NCBI RefSeq assembly: GCF_009857915.1
Contig: NZ_WWCM01000027.1
Coordinates: 1 to 32,392, forward strand
Length of the DNA: 32,392 nt
Reading direction: 5' to 3'
Source: Duganella qianjiadongensis
Lineage (GTDB): Bacteria > Pseudomonadota > Gammaproteobacteria > Burkholderiales > Burkholderiaceae_D
This document shows, piece by piece, positions 16,361 through 24,008 of the stretch. A program made the position numbers and the translations under genes. Each line of letters begins with the position of its first letter. Within the stretch, counting starts at the first letter, position 1. The notes under the pieces are model-generated. The model did no database searches, was not told where the DNA came from, and saw nothing but the letters and a program-made list of their open reading frames with translations.

Positions 16361-16744
16361 ATGGAAACGAAATCACCATGGATAGCCGTAGTCGACGACG
16401 ATGCCGCCATCTGCCGTGCGCTGGTGCGGCTGCTGCGCTCGGCCGGACTCAGTGCACGCGCCTTTCCCACTGGTGCGGTCTTTCTGCAAGCCATCACGGA
16501 GCAGCACCCGTGCTGCGTGATCCTCGATGTCCACATGCCGGAGATGACCGGCCTCGATGTGCAGGCAAGACTGGCCACGCTGGCGCCGGAAATCGGCGTC
16601 ATCCTGATCAGCGGCCACCCCAAACCGCAGGAACAATTCCGTGCCCTGCATCAATTACCGCTGGCCTATCTGCAAAAGCCCGTCAATGACCAGTTGCTAC
16701 TGGACGCCATCGCCCAGGTCTATCCTCAAGGTTCGCTGCCATGA
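16361..16744 (+). CDS. receiver-only response regulator
   Basis: This 127-residue protein is a single receiver domain without an output domain. The acidic pocket is VDDDAAI, the acceptor is Asp56 in VILDVHMPEMTG, and the switch Lys is in LQKPVND. Single-domain receivers act as phosphate shuttles or as regulators by contact, like CheY or Spo0F. With the Hpt protein nearby it could take part in a phosphorelay. Its stop overlaps the start of the REC-GGDEF-EAL gene by four bases (ATGA), so the two are translationally coupled. Confidence 0.9.
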   Translation: METKSPWIAVVDDDAAICRALVRLLRSAGLSARAFPTGAVFLQAITEQHPCCVILDVHMPEMTGLDVQARLATLAPEIGVILISGHPKPQEQFRALHQLPLAYLQKPVNDQLLLDAIAQVYPQGSLP

Positions 16745-18483
16745 TTGCCGCCGCCCTGCTCCACCGTGCCCGTATCCTGCTGGTTGATGATCAGGAACTG
16801 AGCAACCATGTGCTGACCCAGTTGCTGACCAGCGCAGGCTACACTGCCGTCAGCAGCACCTGCGACGCGCTTAGCGTTGCCGAGCTACACAGACGCAATG
16901 CCTATGACCTGATCGTGCTGGACCTGCAGATGCCGGGCATGGACGGCTTTCAGGTGCTGGAGGCGCTATACCAGATCGAAGCCGACCAGTATCTGCCAGT
17001 GCTGGTGCTCTCGGCCCAGCATGAGAGCAAGCTGGCCGCGCTGGAAGCGGGCGCCAAGGATTTCCTCGCCAAGCCTTACGACCCGGGCGAACTGCTGAGC
17101 CGCGTGCGCAATCTGCTGGAAGTGCGGCTGCTATACAACGATACCCGCGCCTACGGCCTGCGCATGGCCAGCTACGACAGCCTGACCGGACTGCCCAACC
17201 GCCAGCTGTTTTCCCAGTCGCTGGCTACCCAGCTGGCGGCGGCCCAGCCGCATCCCAGCGCGCTGCTGCTGATCGATCTCGATGGTTTTACTAACCTCAA
17301 CGATACGCTGGGCTATCCGGCCGGCGATGGCGTGCTGCGCCTGCTGGCCCAGCGGCTCAACCGGCTAGCGCCGCCACGCGCCAGCCTGGCCCGCTTCGGC
17401 AACGACGAATTCGCCCTGCTGCTGCCCGCGCTGGAGCACAGCGGCGACTGCGCCCAGATCGTCGGCATGATACGCGCCGCGCTGCATGAGCCTTTCCCGC
17501 TGCCGGCCGGCCGGCGCGCCCTCAGCGTCAGCATGGGCGTGGCGCTCTACCCCGACGATGCCGTCGATGCCGCCACCCTGACCCGCTACGCCAATATCGC
17601 CCTGCATCAGGCCAAGCAGTCCGGCAGCAACCAGTGCAGCTATTTCACCTATGCCATGAACGAACAAGCCCAACACCGCTATCAGCTAGAGCAGGCCTTG
17701 CGCCATGCCTACGCCAGCGACGAATTCGAACTGTACTACCAGCCTAAAGTCCACCTGCGCACCGGCCGCATGGTGGGCACGGAAGCACTGCTGCGCTGGA
17801 ACCGCCCCGGCCACGGCATCGTCTCGCCGGCCGAATTCATCCCCCTGCTGGAGCAAACCGGCATGATCAGGGAAGTCGGCGGGTGGGTGATCGAACAGGC
17901 CTGCCAGCAGATTGCCCAGTGGGCGAAAAACGATGCCGGCCCGCTGCCGGTAGCAGTGAATGTCGCCAGCCACCAGTTCAGCACCGGCACGCTGGTGAGC
18001 ACCGTGTCCGATGCCGTGCAGCGCCACCAGATCGATCCTGCCCTGCTGTCGCTGGAGGTGACGGAAACGGCGCTGATGGAAGATATGAGCCGCACCGCCG
18101 CTACCCTGTCCACACTGTGGTCTATGGGCGTGCGGATCGCCATCGACGATTTTGGCACCGGCTATTCCAGTCTGGCCTATCTGCGCCGCTTCCCCGTCGA
18201 TACGCTGAAAATCGATATCGCCTTCATCCGCGAGCTGCCCCACAATGCCGACGATGCGGCCGTGGTACGCGCCATCATCGCCATGGCGCACAGCCTGAAA
18301 CTCAAGGTGGTGGCAGAAGGTGTGGAAACGGCCGAACAGCTGGCCTATCTGGGCGAACATGGCTGCGATCTGATTCAGGGCTATTACTTCAGCCGCCCCA
18401 TCCCGGCCGACATGATGACGCAGTTGCTGCGGCAAGACGCACGCCTCGCCTGCACTCCTGCGGGGAGCAGCGAGCGCTTATAA
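16741..18483 (+). CDS. REC-GGDEF-EAL response regulator (c-di-GMP phosphodiesterase)
   Basis: This 580-residue protein has an N-terminal receiver (acceptor Asp61 in LIVLDLQMPGMDG), a GGDEF domain (about 140-300) and an EAL domain (about 315-565). The diguanylate cyclase signature reads GNDEF, with Asn at the second Gly, so cyclase activity is doubtful and GTP binding may be regulatory. The EAL residues look complete: EALLRW, the Asn of VNVASHQF, the Glu of EVTETAL, DDFGTGYSSL, the Lys of LKID, AEGVE and the Gln of IQGYYFSRP. The likely net role is phosphorylation-gated hydrolysis of c-di-GMP. It is coupled with the receiver-only gene. Confidence 0.92.
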   Translation: MIAAALLHRARILLVDDQELSNHVLTQLLTSAGYTAVSSTCDALSVAELHRRNAYDLIVLDLQMPGMDGFQVLEALYQIEADQYLPVLVLSAQHESKLAALEAGAKDFLAKPYDPGELLSRVRNLLEVRLLYNDTRAYGLRMASYDSLTGLPNRQLFSQSLATQLAAAQPHPSALLLIDLDGFTNLNDTLGYPAGDGVLRLLAQRLNRLAPPRASLARFGNDEFALLLPALEHSGDCAQIVGMIRAALHEPFPLPAGRRALSVSMGVALYPDDAVDAATLTRYANIALHQAKQSGSNQCSYFTYAMNEQAQHRYQLEQALRHAYASDEFELYYQPKVHLRTGRMVGTEALLRWNRPGHGIVSPAEFIPLLEQTGMIREVGGWVIEQACQQIAQWAKNDAGPLPVAVNVASHQFSTGTLVSTVSDAVQRHQIDPALLSLEVTETALMEDMSRTAATLSTLWSMGVRIAIDDFGTGYSSLAYLRRFPVDTLKIDIAFIRELPHNADDAAVVRAIIAMAHSLKLKVVAEGVETAEQLAYLGEHGCDLIQGYYFSRPIPADMMTQLLRQDARLACTPAGSSERL

Positions 18484-18519
18484 TCGGTGCATTCTCCATG
18501 CCTAGCCAGGAATAGCCGC

Positions 18520-19512
18520 ATGACCGACAGCACCATCGCAACGCCCGCCGCCGCCAGTGGCCACGGCCATCTCTCCACCCGCATACTGGCGCTGGCCAGC
18601 ATGGGACTGATGGTGCTCGATCACGAGCAGCGCATCGTCGTATGGAACCAGTGGCTAGCCAGCCACTCGGGCCTGTCGGCTAGCCGTGTGCTGGGCCGTC
18701 CCCTGTTCGAAGTATTCCCCGAACTGGCCGGCCAGCGGCTGGAGCAGCTGGTACAGAGCGCCCTGCAAAGCAAGCTGCCGCAACGCCTGTCGCCGGCCAG
18801 CCAGCGCGCGCCTTTCCCGCTGTATGCGAGCGGAACATGGGGCGGCGAGCGCATCGAGCAGGCGGTAGCCGTCACCCCTTTCACGGAAGGCAAGCAGCAC
18901 TACTGTCTGATCGAAGTGAGCGACATCAGCATCACGGTGGATAAGGAAAAGCAGCTGCGCGGACAGGCCGAAGCCCTGCGCGCGCAATCGTATGTGGACG
19001 GACTGACCGGCATCGCCAACCGGCGCCACTTCGACGTGGCGCTGGACCGCGAACTGCGCCGCGCCCAGCGCAACAACGGCCAGCTCTCGCTGCTGCTGAT
19101 GGATATCGATTCCTTCAAAGCCTATAACGACCATTTCGGCCACCAGCAGGGCGACGCCTGTCTGACCGCCGTGGCGACCGCGTTTGCCGCCATGCTGCAG
19201 CGCCCGGCCGATCTGGCGGCACGCTATGGCGGCGAAGAATTTGCTGCCGTGCTGCCCGATACTAGCGCAGAACAGGCGGCCCAGCACGCCGAGGCCATCC
19301 GTGCCCGCGTGGCCAGTCTGAACCTGCCGCACGCACCAGCCGCCACCCGCCCGCACGTCACGCTCAGCATAGGCGTGGCCAGTTTCCACCGCGACCATCT
19401 GGCCGATGCCGCCAGCCTGCTGGCGGCGGCCGATGGCTGTCTGTATCAGGCCAAGCGCAATGGCCGCGATCGCGTCGAGCTGCACGTGCTGGCCGCAGCG
19501 GCGCAGGCCTGA
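18520..19512 (+). CDS. PAS-GGDEF diguanylate cyclase
   Basis: This 330-residue enzyme has an N-terminal PAS domain (about 20-140; LMVLDHEQRIVVWN) and a C-terminal GGDEF domain with an intact GGEEF active site in ARYGGEEFAAVLP. An inhibitory I-site RxxD (RPAD) lies five residues upstream, so product feedback is likely. It converts two GTP to c-di-GMP. The true start is the ATG at 18520, with an AGGAA Shine-Dalgarno; the in-frame GTG at 18487 would add an unlikely N-terminus. It follows the phosphodiesterase gene by 36 bases, so a cyclase and a phosphodiesterase are made from neighbouring genes. No signal peptide or membrane helix is seen. Confidence 0.92.
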   Translation: MTDSTIATPAAASGHGHLSTRILALASMGLMVLDHEQRIVVWNQWLASHSGLSASRVLGRPLFEVFPELAGQRLEQLVQSALQSKLPQRLSPASQRAPFPLYASGTWGGERIEQAVAVTPFTEGKQHYCLIEVSDISITVDKEKQLRGQAEALRAQSYVDGLTGIANRRHFDVALDRELRRAQRNNGQLSLLLMDIDSFKAYNDHFGHQQGDACLTAVATAFAAMLQRPADLAARYGGEEFAAVLPDTSAEQAAQHAEAIRARVASLNLPHAPAATRPHVTLSIGVASFHRDHLADAASLLAAADGCLYQAKRNGRDRVELHVLAAAAQA

Positions 19513-19571
19513 GCACCGGCACGAAGGCTGGCACACGCCTGCTGCACCATGCCCGGCAACGTAAGCGGAAC

Positions 19572-20951
19572 TTATTTGCCGATACAGAAGCGGCTGAAAA
19601 TCACGCCCAGCAGATCGTCGGACGAAAACTCGCCCGTGATGCTCGATAGCTGGGCCTGCGCCAGCCGCAACTCTTCCGCGAACAGATCGAGCGACTGATC
19701 GTTCTGCGCTGCGTGTTCACCAGCGCGCGCCAGATGGGCACCGGCATTTTTCAGCGCGATCAGGTGGCGTTCGCGCGCGAGGTAGAGCGATTCGCCCGTT
19801 TGCTGCCAGCCGGCGATGCGCAGCAGTTCGCCGCGCAGCAGGTCGATGCCGATATTCTCGTGCGCCGACAGGTAGACATGCACGGCGTCCGCCATCTCAT
19901 CGACCGAGGGCTTGTGGCCGGACAGGTCGATCTTGTTCCACACGCGCAGCACCGGCACTTCGGGCGGGAAGGCCGCCATGATGTTTTCATCGGCGCGGGT
20001 AGGCCCCTGATCGGCGTCGAGCAGATGCAGGATCACATCGGCCTTGCCCACTTCCGCCCACGTGCGTTCGATACCGATGCGCTCCACCACATCGATGCTG
20101 TCATCCACCGTGCGGATACCAGCCGTATCGATAATATTGAGCGGGATGCCTTCGATCTGTATGGTTTCCGTCACCTTGTCGCGGGTGGTGCCGGCGATCG
20201 GCGTGACGATCGCCACATCATTCCCGGCCAGTGCATTGAGCAGCGAGGACTTGCCCACATTGGGCTGCCCCACCAGCACCACATTCAAGCCTTCGCGCAG
20301 CAGCGCACCCTGCGCCGCCTGACGGAACACCTGATCGAGCGATTCCACGATAGCCTTGAGCTGGCCACGTGCATCGGATTTTTCCAGAAAGTCGATTTCT
20401 TCTTCGGGGAAGTCCAGCGTGGCTTCCACCAGCATGCGCAGGCCCGTCACCCCATCCACCAGCGCATTCACCGTCTTCGAGAACGCACCGGACAGCGACT
20501 GCGAAGCCGACTTGGCCGCCGCTTCCGTCGACGCATCGATCAGATCGGCCACGGCCTCGGCCTGCGCCAGATCGAGCTTGTCATTGAGGTAGGCGCGGCG
20601 GGTGAATTCACCCGGCTCGGCCAGGCGCAGTTGCAGCTCCGCACCGGCTTCCAGCACCCGTGCCAGCAGCAGCTGCAGCACGATAGGGCCACCGTGGCCC
20701 TGCAGTTCCAGCACATCCTCGCCCGTGTAAGAGTGAGGTCCGGGGAAGAAGATGGCGATACCCTGATCGATGATGCTGCCATCGGCCTGACGGAACGGCA
20801 GATAACTGGCATGGCGCGGCTGCAGTTTAGTGGCGCCGAACAGCGCCGTCACCAGCCCTTGCAGGTTTTTGCCGGAGGCGCGCACCACGCCGATGCCGCC
20901 GCGTCCGGGGGCGGTGGCAATCGCGGCGATAGGGGAAGAATCGATATTCAT
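19572..20951 (-). CDS. mnmE: tRNA uridine-5-carboxymethylaminomethyl(34) synthesis GTPase MnmE
   Basis: This 459-residue GTPase works with MnmG to modify the wobble uridine of several tRNAs (cmnm5U34). The N-terminal tetrahydrofolate-binding domain begins SPIAAIATAPGRGGIGVVR, the G1 motif is GQPNVGKSS, G2/G3 are TTRDKVTE and DTAGI, G4 is NKID, and the C-terminal catalytic CIGK (the family's CxGK) ends the protein. The ATG at 20951 is chosen because a terminator for yidC lies inside the longer frame. It is the last gene of the leftward rpmH-rnpA-yidD-yidC-mnmE cluster that flanks the origin in many bacteria. Confidence 0.97.
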   Translation of the reverse strand: MNIDSSPIAAIATAPGRGGIGVVRASGKNLQGLVTALFGATKLQPRHASYLPFRQADGSIIDQGIAIFFPGPHSYTGEDVLELQGHGGPIVLQLLLARVLEAGAELQLRLAEPGEFTRRAYLNDKLDLAQAEAVADLIDASTEAAAKSASQSLSGAFSKTVNALVDGVTGLRMLVEATLDFPEEEIDFLEKSDARGQLKAIVESLDQVFRQAAQGALLREGLNVVLVGQPNVGKSSLLNALAGNDVAIVTPIAGTTRDKVTETIQIEGIPLNIIDTAGIRTVDDSIDVVERIGIERTWAEVGKADVILHLLDADQGPTRADENIMAAFPPEVPVLRVWNKIDLSGHKPSVDEMADAVHVYLSAHENIGIDLLRGELLRIAGWQQTGESLYLARERHLIALKNAGAHLARAGEHAAQNDQSLDLFAEELRLAQAQLSSITGEFSSDDLLGVIFSRFCIGK

Positions 20952-20970
20952 ATTGGGATTGTAACCAAGT

Positions 20971-21001
20971 AAAAAAAAGCCCGCGAACAACACGGGCTTT
21001 T
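20971..21001 (-). terminator. Rho-independent terminator after yidC
   Basis: On the minus strand, an 8-bp stem (AAAGCCCG/CGGGCTTT, arms 20993-21000 and 20976-20983) with a 9-nt loop is followed by a run of T (to 20971). It ends just before the mnmE start, so mnmE needs its own promoter or read-through. Confidence 0.85.
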
Positions 21002-21024
21002 GTGCAACAAACTACGGTGCGGAA

Positions 21025-22728
21025 TCAGCTATTGGCAGCTTCCGGCACAGCGAATTTCTTCGAGATCACATACTGCTGAGCTATCGACAGGATGTTATTC
21101 ACGACCCAGTACAGCACCAGACCGGACGGGAAGAAGAAGAACATCACCGAGAAGGCCAGCGGCATGAACATCATCATCTTGGCCTGCATAGGATCGGCCG
21201 GTGCAGGATTGAGCTTGGTGGTGATGAACATGGTGATCGCGTACAGCACCGGCAGCACGTAGAACGGATCAGGCGCAGCCAGATTGGTGATCCAGCCCAG
21301 CCACGCAGCGCCGCGGATTTCCACCGAAGCCTGCAGCACCCAGTACAGCGCGATAAACACCGGCATCTGCACCAGTATCGGCAGACAGCCGCCCAGCGGA
21401 TTGATCTTCTCGGCCTTGTACAGTTCCATGGTGGCCTGATTCATCTTGGCCGGATCGCCTTTGTGACGCTCGCGGATGGCTTGCATCTTAGGCGTCAGCA
21501 CTTTCATCTTGGCCATGCTGCGGTAGCCGGCTGCCGACAGGGGGAAGAAGGCCAGCTTGATCAGGATGGTGAAGGCGATGATGGTCCAGCCCCAGTTGCC
21601 CAGTGCTTTGTGCAGCTGGTCCATGATCCAGAAGATAGGCTTGGCGATGATGGTCAGCCAGCCATAGTCTTTCACCAGATCCAGCCCCGGGGTGACCTGC
21701 TCCAGCAGTTTTTCAACCTGCGGGCCCGAATACAGACGCGCATCGTTGCTGATGGTGGCACCCGGTGCCAGCGTACCCAGCGGCTGGGTCACGCCGATGG
21801 CGTACTGGTTGGTGCTTACTTTGCGGGTAAAGATGGTACGGGCCAGCTTGTCCTGCGGTACGAAGGCCGACACGAAGAAGTGCTGGGAAATGGCGAACCA
21901 GCCGTTATCAGCCTTGGTCGGGTGATCCTGCACCACTTCTTTGCCCGTCTTGGCCGCTTCGGCAGCCGCTTTTTCCAGCGATTCGAACTTCAGCTTGTGG
22001 TATTTGTCCGCTTCCGTGTACAGGGTAGGACCGGTGTAGCTGCTGTTGAAATACGAGTCGCCAGCCGGTTTGTTACCGTCGTGTACCAGTTGCAGATACA
22101 GTTCAGGCTTGATCGGCGCCGTGCCCACGTTGGTGATGTCGTGACGCACATCGATCACGTAGTCGCCGCGCTTGAAGGTAAAGGTCTTGGTCAGCTTGAC
22201 GCCGCCTGCTTCCGCTTCCAGTACCAGCTGGATCTGGTTGGCGTCGTTGAGCATGCGCGGGCCAGGCTTGGCCACGAAGCCGGTCTGGTGATTCGGCAGG
22301 CCGGGCGCACCGATCAGGCCGGTTTCAGCCAGATAGGTCTTGCCGGTCGCGCCGTCCACATCGAACAGCACCTGGTTTTTGCTTTCATCGATACCGTCCT
22401 TGAACTTCAGCAGTTCCAGACGGCGGATGGTACCGCCCAGCGTATCCACGTCCACGCGGAACAGGTCGGTAGTAATCGTTACCCGTTCGCTCTTGAACGG
22501 TTCCGCCGCAGGGGCGGCGCCTGCAACCGCCGCCGCGCCAGCAGCTGGCACGGTTGCGGCGGCCGAGGCCGGCAGTTCGGCTTTCTTCGCTTCCGGCGCC
22601 TTGGCCGTTTGCGGCGGAGGCGGTGCAAACATCGATGGATGGCCGTTCGATACTTGCCAATTGTTCCAAAGAACAATCATCGACACGGCAAACACGATCC
22701 ACAGGATGGTACGTTTATTGATATCCAT
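21025..22728 (-). CDS. yidC: membrane protein insertase YidC
   Basis: This 567-residue inner-membrane insertase folds proteins into the membrane with or without SecYEG. It starts with the first membrane helix (ILWIVFAVSMIVLW), a low-complexity Ala/Pro linker, a large periplasmic beta domain (about 90-350), and five C-terminal membrane segments with LAFFPLSAAGYRSMAKM and PLGGCLPILVQMPVFIALY, typical of the YidC/Oxa1 core. The length matches Gram-negative YidC. The ATG at 22728 (MDINKRT) is the family start; an upstream frame is open but unlikely. It follows yidD by 11 bases and is closed by the terminator at 20971-21001. Confidence 0.97.
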   Translation of the reverse strand: MDINKRTILWIVFAVSMIVLWNNWQVSNGHPSMFAPPPPQTAKAPEAKKAELPASAAATVPAAGAAAVAGAAPAAEPFKSERVTITTDLFRVDVDTLGGTIRRLELLKFKDGIDESKNQVLFDVDGATGKTYLAETGLIGAPGLPNHQTGFVAKPGPRMLNDANQIQLVLEAEAGGVKLTKTFTFKRGDYVIDVRHDITNVGTAPIKPELYLQLVHDGNKPAGDSYFNSSYTGPTLYTEADKYHKLKFESLEKAAAEAAKTGKEVVQDHPTKADNGWFAISQHFFVSAFVPQDKLARTIFTRKVSTNQYAIGVTQPLGTLAPGATISNDARLYSGPQVEKLLEQVTPGLDLVKDYGWLTIIAKPIFWIMDQLHKALGNWGWTIIAFTILIKLAFFPLSAAGYRSMAKMKVLTPKMQAIRERHKGDPAKMNQATMELYKAEKINPLGGCLPILVQMPVFIALYWVLQASVEIRGAAWLGWITNLAAPDPFYVLPVLYAITMFITTKLNPAPADPMQAKMMMFMPLAFSVMFFFFPSGLVLYWVVNNILSIAQQYVISKKFAVPEAANS

Positions 22729-22739
22729 TACGGTATTTA

Positions 22740-23006
22740 TCAGGAGTGGTTGCAACCGCAAGCGGTCGTTGAAGAATTCGATTTACTGCTGCCGGCAGGC
22801 GGCACCGGATCGTGGCCACCGGGATTCCACGGATGGCAACGGCAGATGCGTTTGATGGTCAGCAGGCTGCCACGGCCTGCGCCATGGACTTGCAGCGCTT
22901 CCAGTGCATAGTTCGAGCAGCTCGGATAGAAGCGGCACGAAGGCGGCAGCAGCGGGCTGATCGCCAGCTGATAGCCGCGCACCAGAAAACCTAGCAATTT
23001 TTTCAT
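22740..23006 (-). CDS. yidD: membrane protein insertion efficiency factor YidD
   Basis: This 88-residue protein is associated with YidC-dependent membrane insertion. The core SCRFYPSCSNYALEALQVHG and the following RICRCHPWNPGGHDPVP are the family signature, with conserved Cys residues. An N-terminal amphipathic helix (LLGFLVRGYQLAISPLLP) likely places it on the inner face of the membrane. The start ATG overlaps the rnpA stop by four bases (ATGA), so the genes are translationally coupled. The tail is Ser/Cys-rich. Confidence 0.93.
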   Translation of the reverse strand: MKKLLGFLVRGYQLAISPLLPPSCRFYPSCSNYALEALQVHGAGRGSLLTIKRICRCHPWNPGGHDPVPPAGSSKSNSSTTACGCNHS

Positions 23007-23461
23007 GATGCAGCAGATGGAGGCGGCGGCGCCGAAGACAAGGCCGGCTTGGGCGCGCGCGCCGCTGCCGTTCTGGCCTGAGCGAACAGACGTGACAATT
23101 CCACCCGCAGCGCCGCTTTTAACGTCGCCGAGGTGGCTGGACCGTCCTTGCTGTTGACCGGTCTGGATAAACGCACCAGACAATCGATCGCCGGCAGGCC
23201 AGTCTGACGGAACAGTTCGCGCGTGACCCGTTTAATCGTGTTACGCGTTACTGCGCGCGGCGCAAACCGCTTGGCCACCACCACTCCGAGGCGTGCATGG
23301 GGCAACGCGCTGGGACGGGTGTAGAGCACAAAGTGGGCGCTTTTTTGCGTAGGGCGCAAACGAAAAACGGATGAAAATTCATCCGTTTTAACGATGCGCC
23401 GAACGCGCGCGAAGTCGTGTGAACCTTCGCCTGTCGAGCCGTTTTGCAAACAGCTGTCCAT
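23003..23461 (-). CDS. rnpA: ribonuclease P protein component
   Basis: This 152-residue basic protein is the protein subunit of RNase P, which matures tRNA 5' ends with the M1 RNA. The RNR-type motif is seen as RNTIKRVTRELFR, preceded by the basic LGVVVAKRFAPRAV segment. The ATG at 23461 is preferred; a TTG at 23476 is in frame. The C-terminal ~25 residues (Ala/Pro-rich) are an extension beyond the usual core. It follows rpmH by 23 bases and overlaps yidD. Confidence 0.95.
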   Translation of the reverse strand: MDSCLQNGSTGEGSHDFARVRRIVKTDEFSSVFRLRPTQKSAHFVLYTRPSALPHARLGVVVAKRFAPRAVTRNTIKRVTRELFRQTGLPAIDCLVRLSRPVNSKDGPATSATLKAALRVELSRLFAQARTAAARAPKPALSSAPPPPSAAS

Positions 23462-23484
23462 GCGATCAGCTAACAAGCGATGGC

Positions 23485-23619
23485 TTATACAGCCAGACGC
23501 TTGCGGCCTTTTGCGCGACGTGCGTTGAGCACATCACGGCCACCACGGGTAGCCATACGAGCGCGGAAGCCGTGGGTACGCTTGCGGCGCACGACGGAAG
23601 GTTGGTAAGTACGTTTCAT
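23485..23619 (-). CDS. rpmH: 50S ribosomal protein L34
   Basis: This 44-residue, very basic protein is ribosomal protein L34, a late-assembly protein of the large subunit. MKRTYQPSVVRRKRTHGF and RMATRGGRDVLNARRAKGRK are the conserved family sequences over the full length. The larger open frame reaching 23724 is only upstream read-through. It is the first gene of the leftward cluster that starts at the origin. Confidence 0.98.
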   Translation of the reverse strand: MKRTYQPSVVRRKRTHGFRARMATRGGRDVLNARRAKGRKRLAV

Positions 23620-23895
23620 GTTGGTCTCGCTTAAAGCAGAAAAAAATGCAAAATCGGGTTGTGGCCCCGTCAGTTTTTGGTGCCAATGACACTTCGCGCA
23701 CCTATGCCACCGATACCGGCACAAGCTGGGTCCATCTCATCGCCCGCTAAATCCACGCTTACTCCATATTGACGTCATAGTGAATAAACACGGAATACGG
23801 GCGGGGAACCCTGAATTATCAGCATTTTGCCCCCCCTTGTCAACAACTGATGGCGCCGCCGACGCTGCCCCGATGCGAAAAATAAGCGTCGCGCC

Positions 23896-23904
23896 TGTGG
23901 ATAA
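23896..23904 (-). promoter_or_regulatory. perfect DnaA box
   Basis: TGTGGATAA, the reverse complement of the consensus TTATCCACA, lies 105 bases before the dnaA start. It overlaps the -35 of the candidate dnaA promoter, so it could serve both initiation and DnaA autoregulation. Confidence 0.75.
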
Positions 23905-23926
23905 CTTCGCCCGGCGAGAGTAGAAT
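23898..23926 (+). promoter_or_regulatory. candidate dnaA promoter
   Basis: TGGATA (23898-23903), a 17-nt spacer and TAGAAT (23921-23926) form a plausible sigma70 promoter with a weak -35. Its -35 lies inside the DnaA box, as in other autoregulated dnaA promoters. Confidence 0.45.
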
Positions 23927-23941
23927 AGCGCGTTACGTGTG

Positions 23942-23958
23942 ACGAACCCCGGGTTCGT
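23942..23958. repeat. 17-bp inverted repeat in the dnaA leader
   Basis: ACGAACCC, one central C, then GGGTTCGT: perfect 8-bp arms, downstream of the likely dnaA transcription start. A one-base centre suits a dimeric DNA-binding protein better than an RNA hairpin. No binder is known. Confidence 0.6.
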
Positions 23959-24008
23959 TCCCACCCCGGTCAGTAGTACAGCAGTAGTCAAGAATAGATA
24001 TAAGATTC

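Larger units (their letters stand above)
23620..24008. other. oriC: oriC / dnaA control region
   Basis: This 389-bp non-coding gap lies between divergent rpmH and dnaA, the classic position of a bacterial replication origin. It contains one perfect DnaA box, a candidate dnaA promoter and a 17-bp inverted repeat (listed separately). It also has less GC-rich patches near 23760-23830. Only one perfect DnaA box was found here; near-matches (TTGTCAACA at 23837-23845, TTATCAGCA at 23816-23824) are weak. The exact oriC edges cannot be set from sequence alone. Confidence 0.65.
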
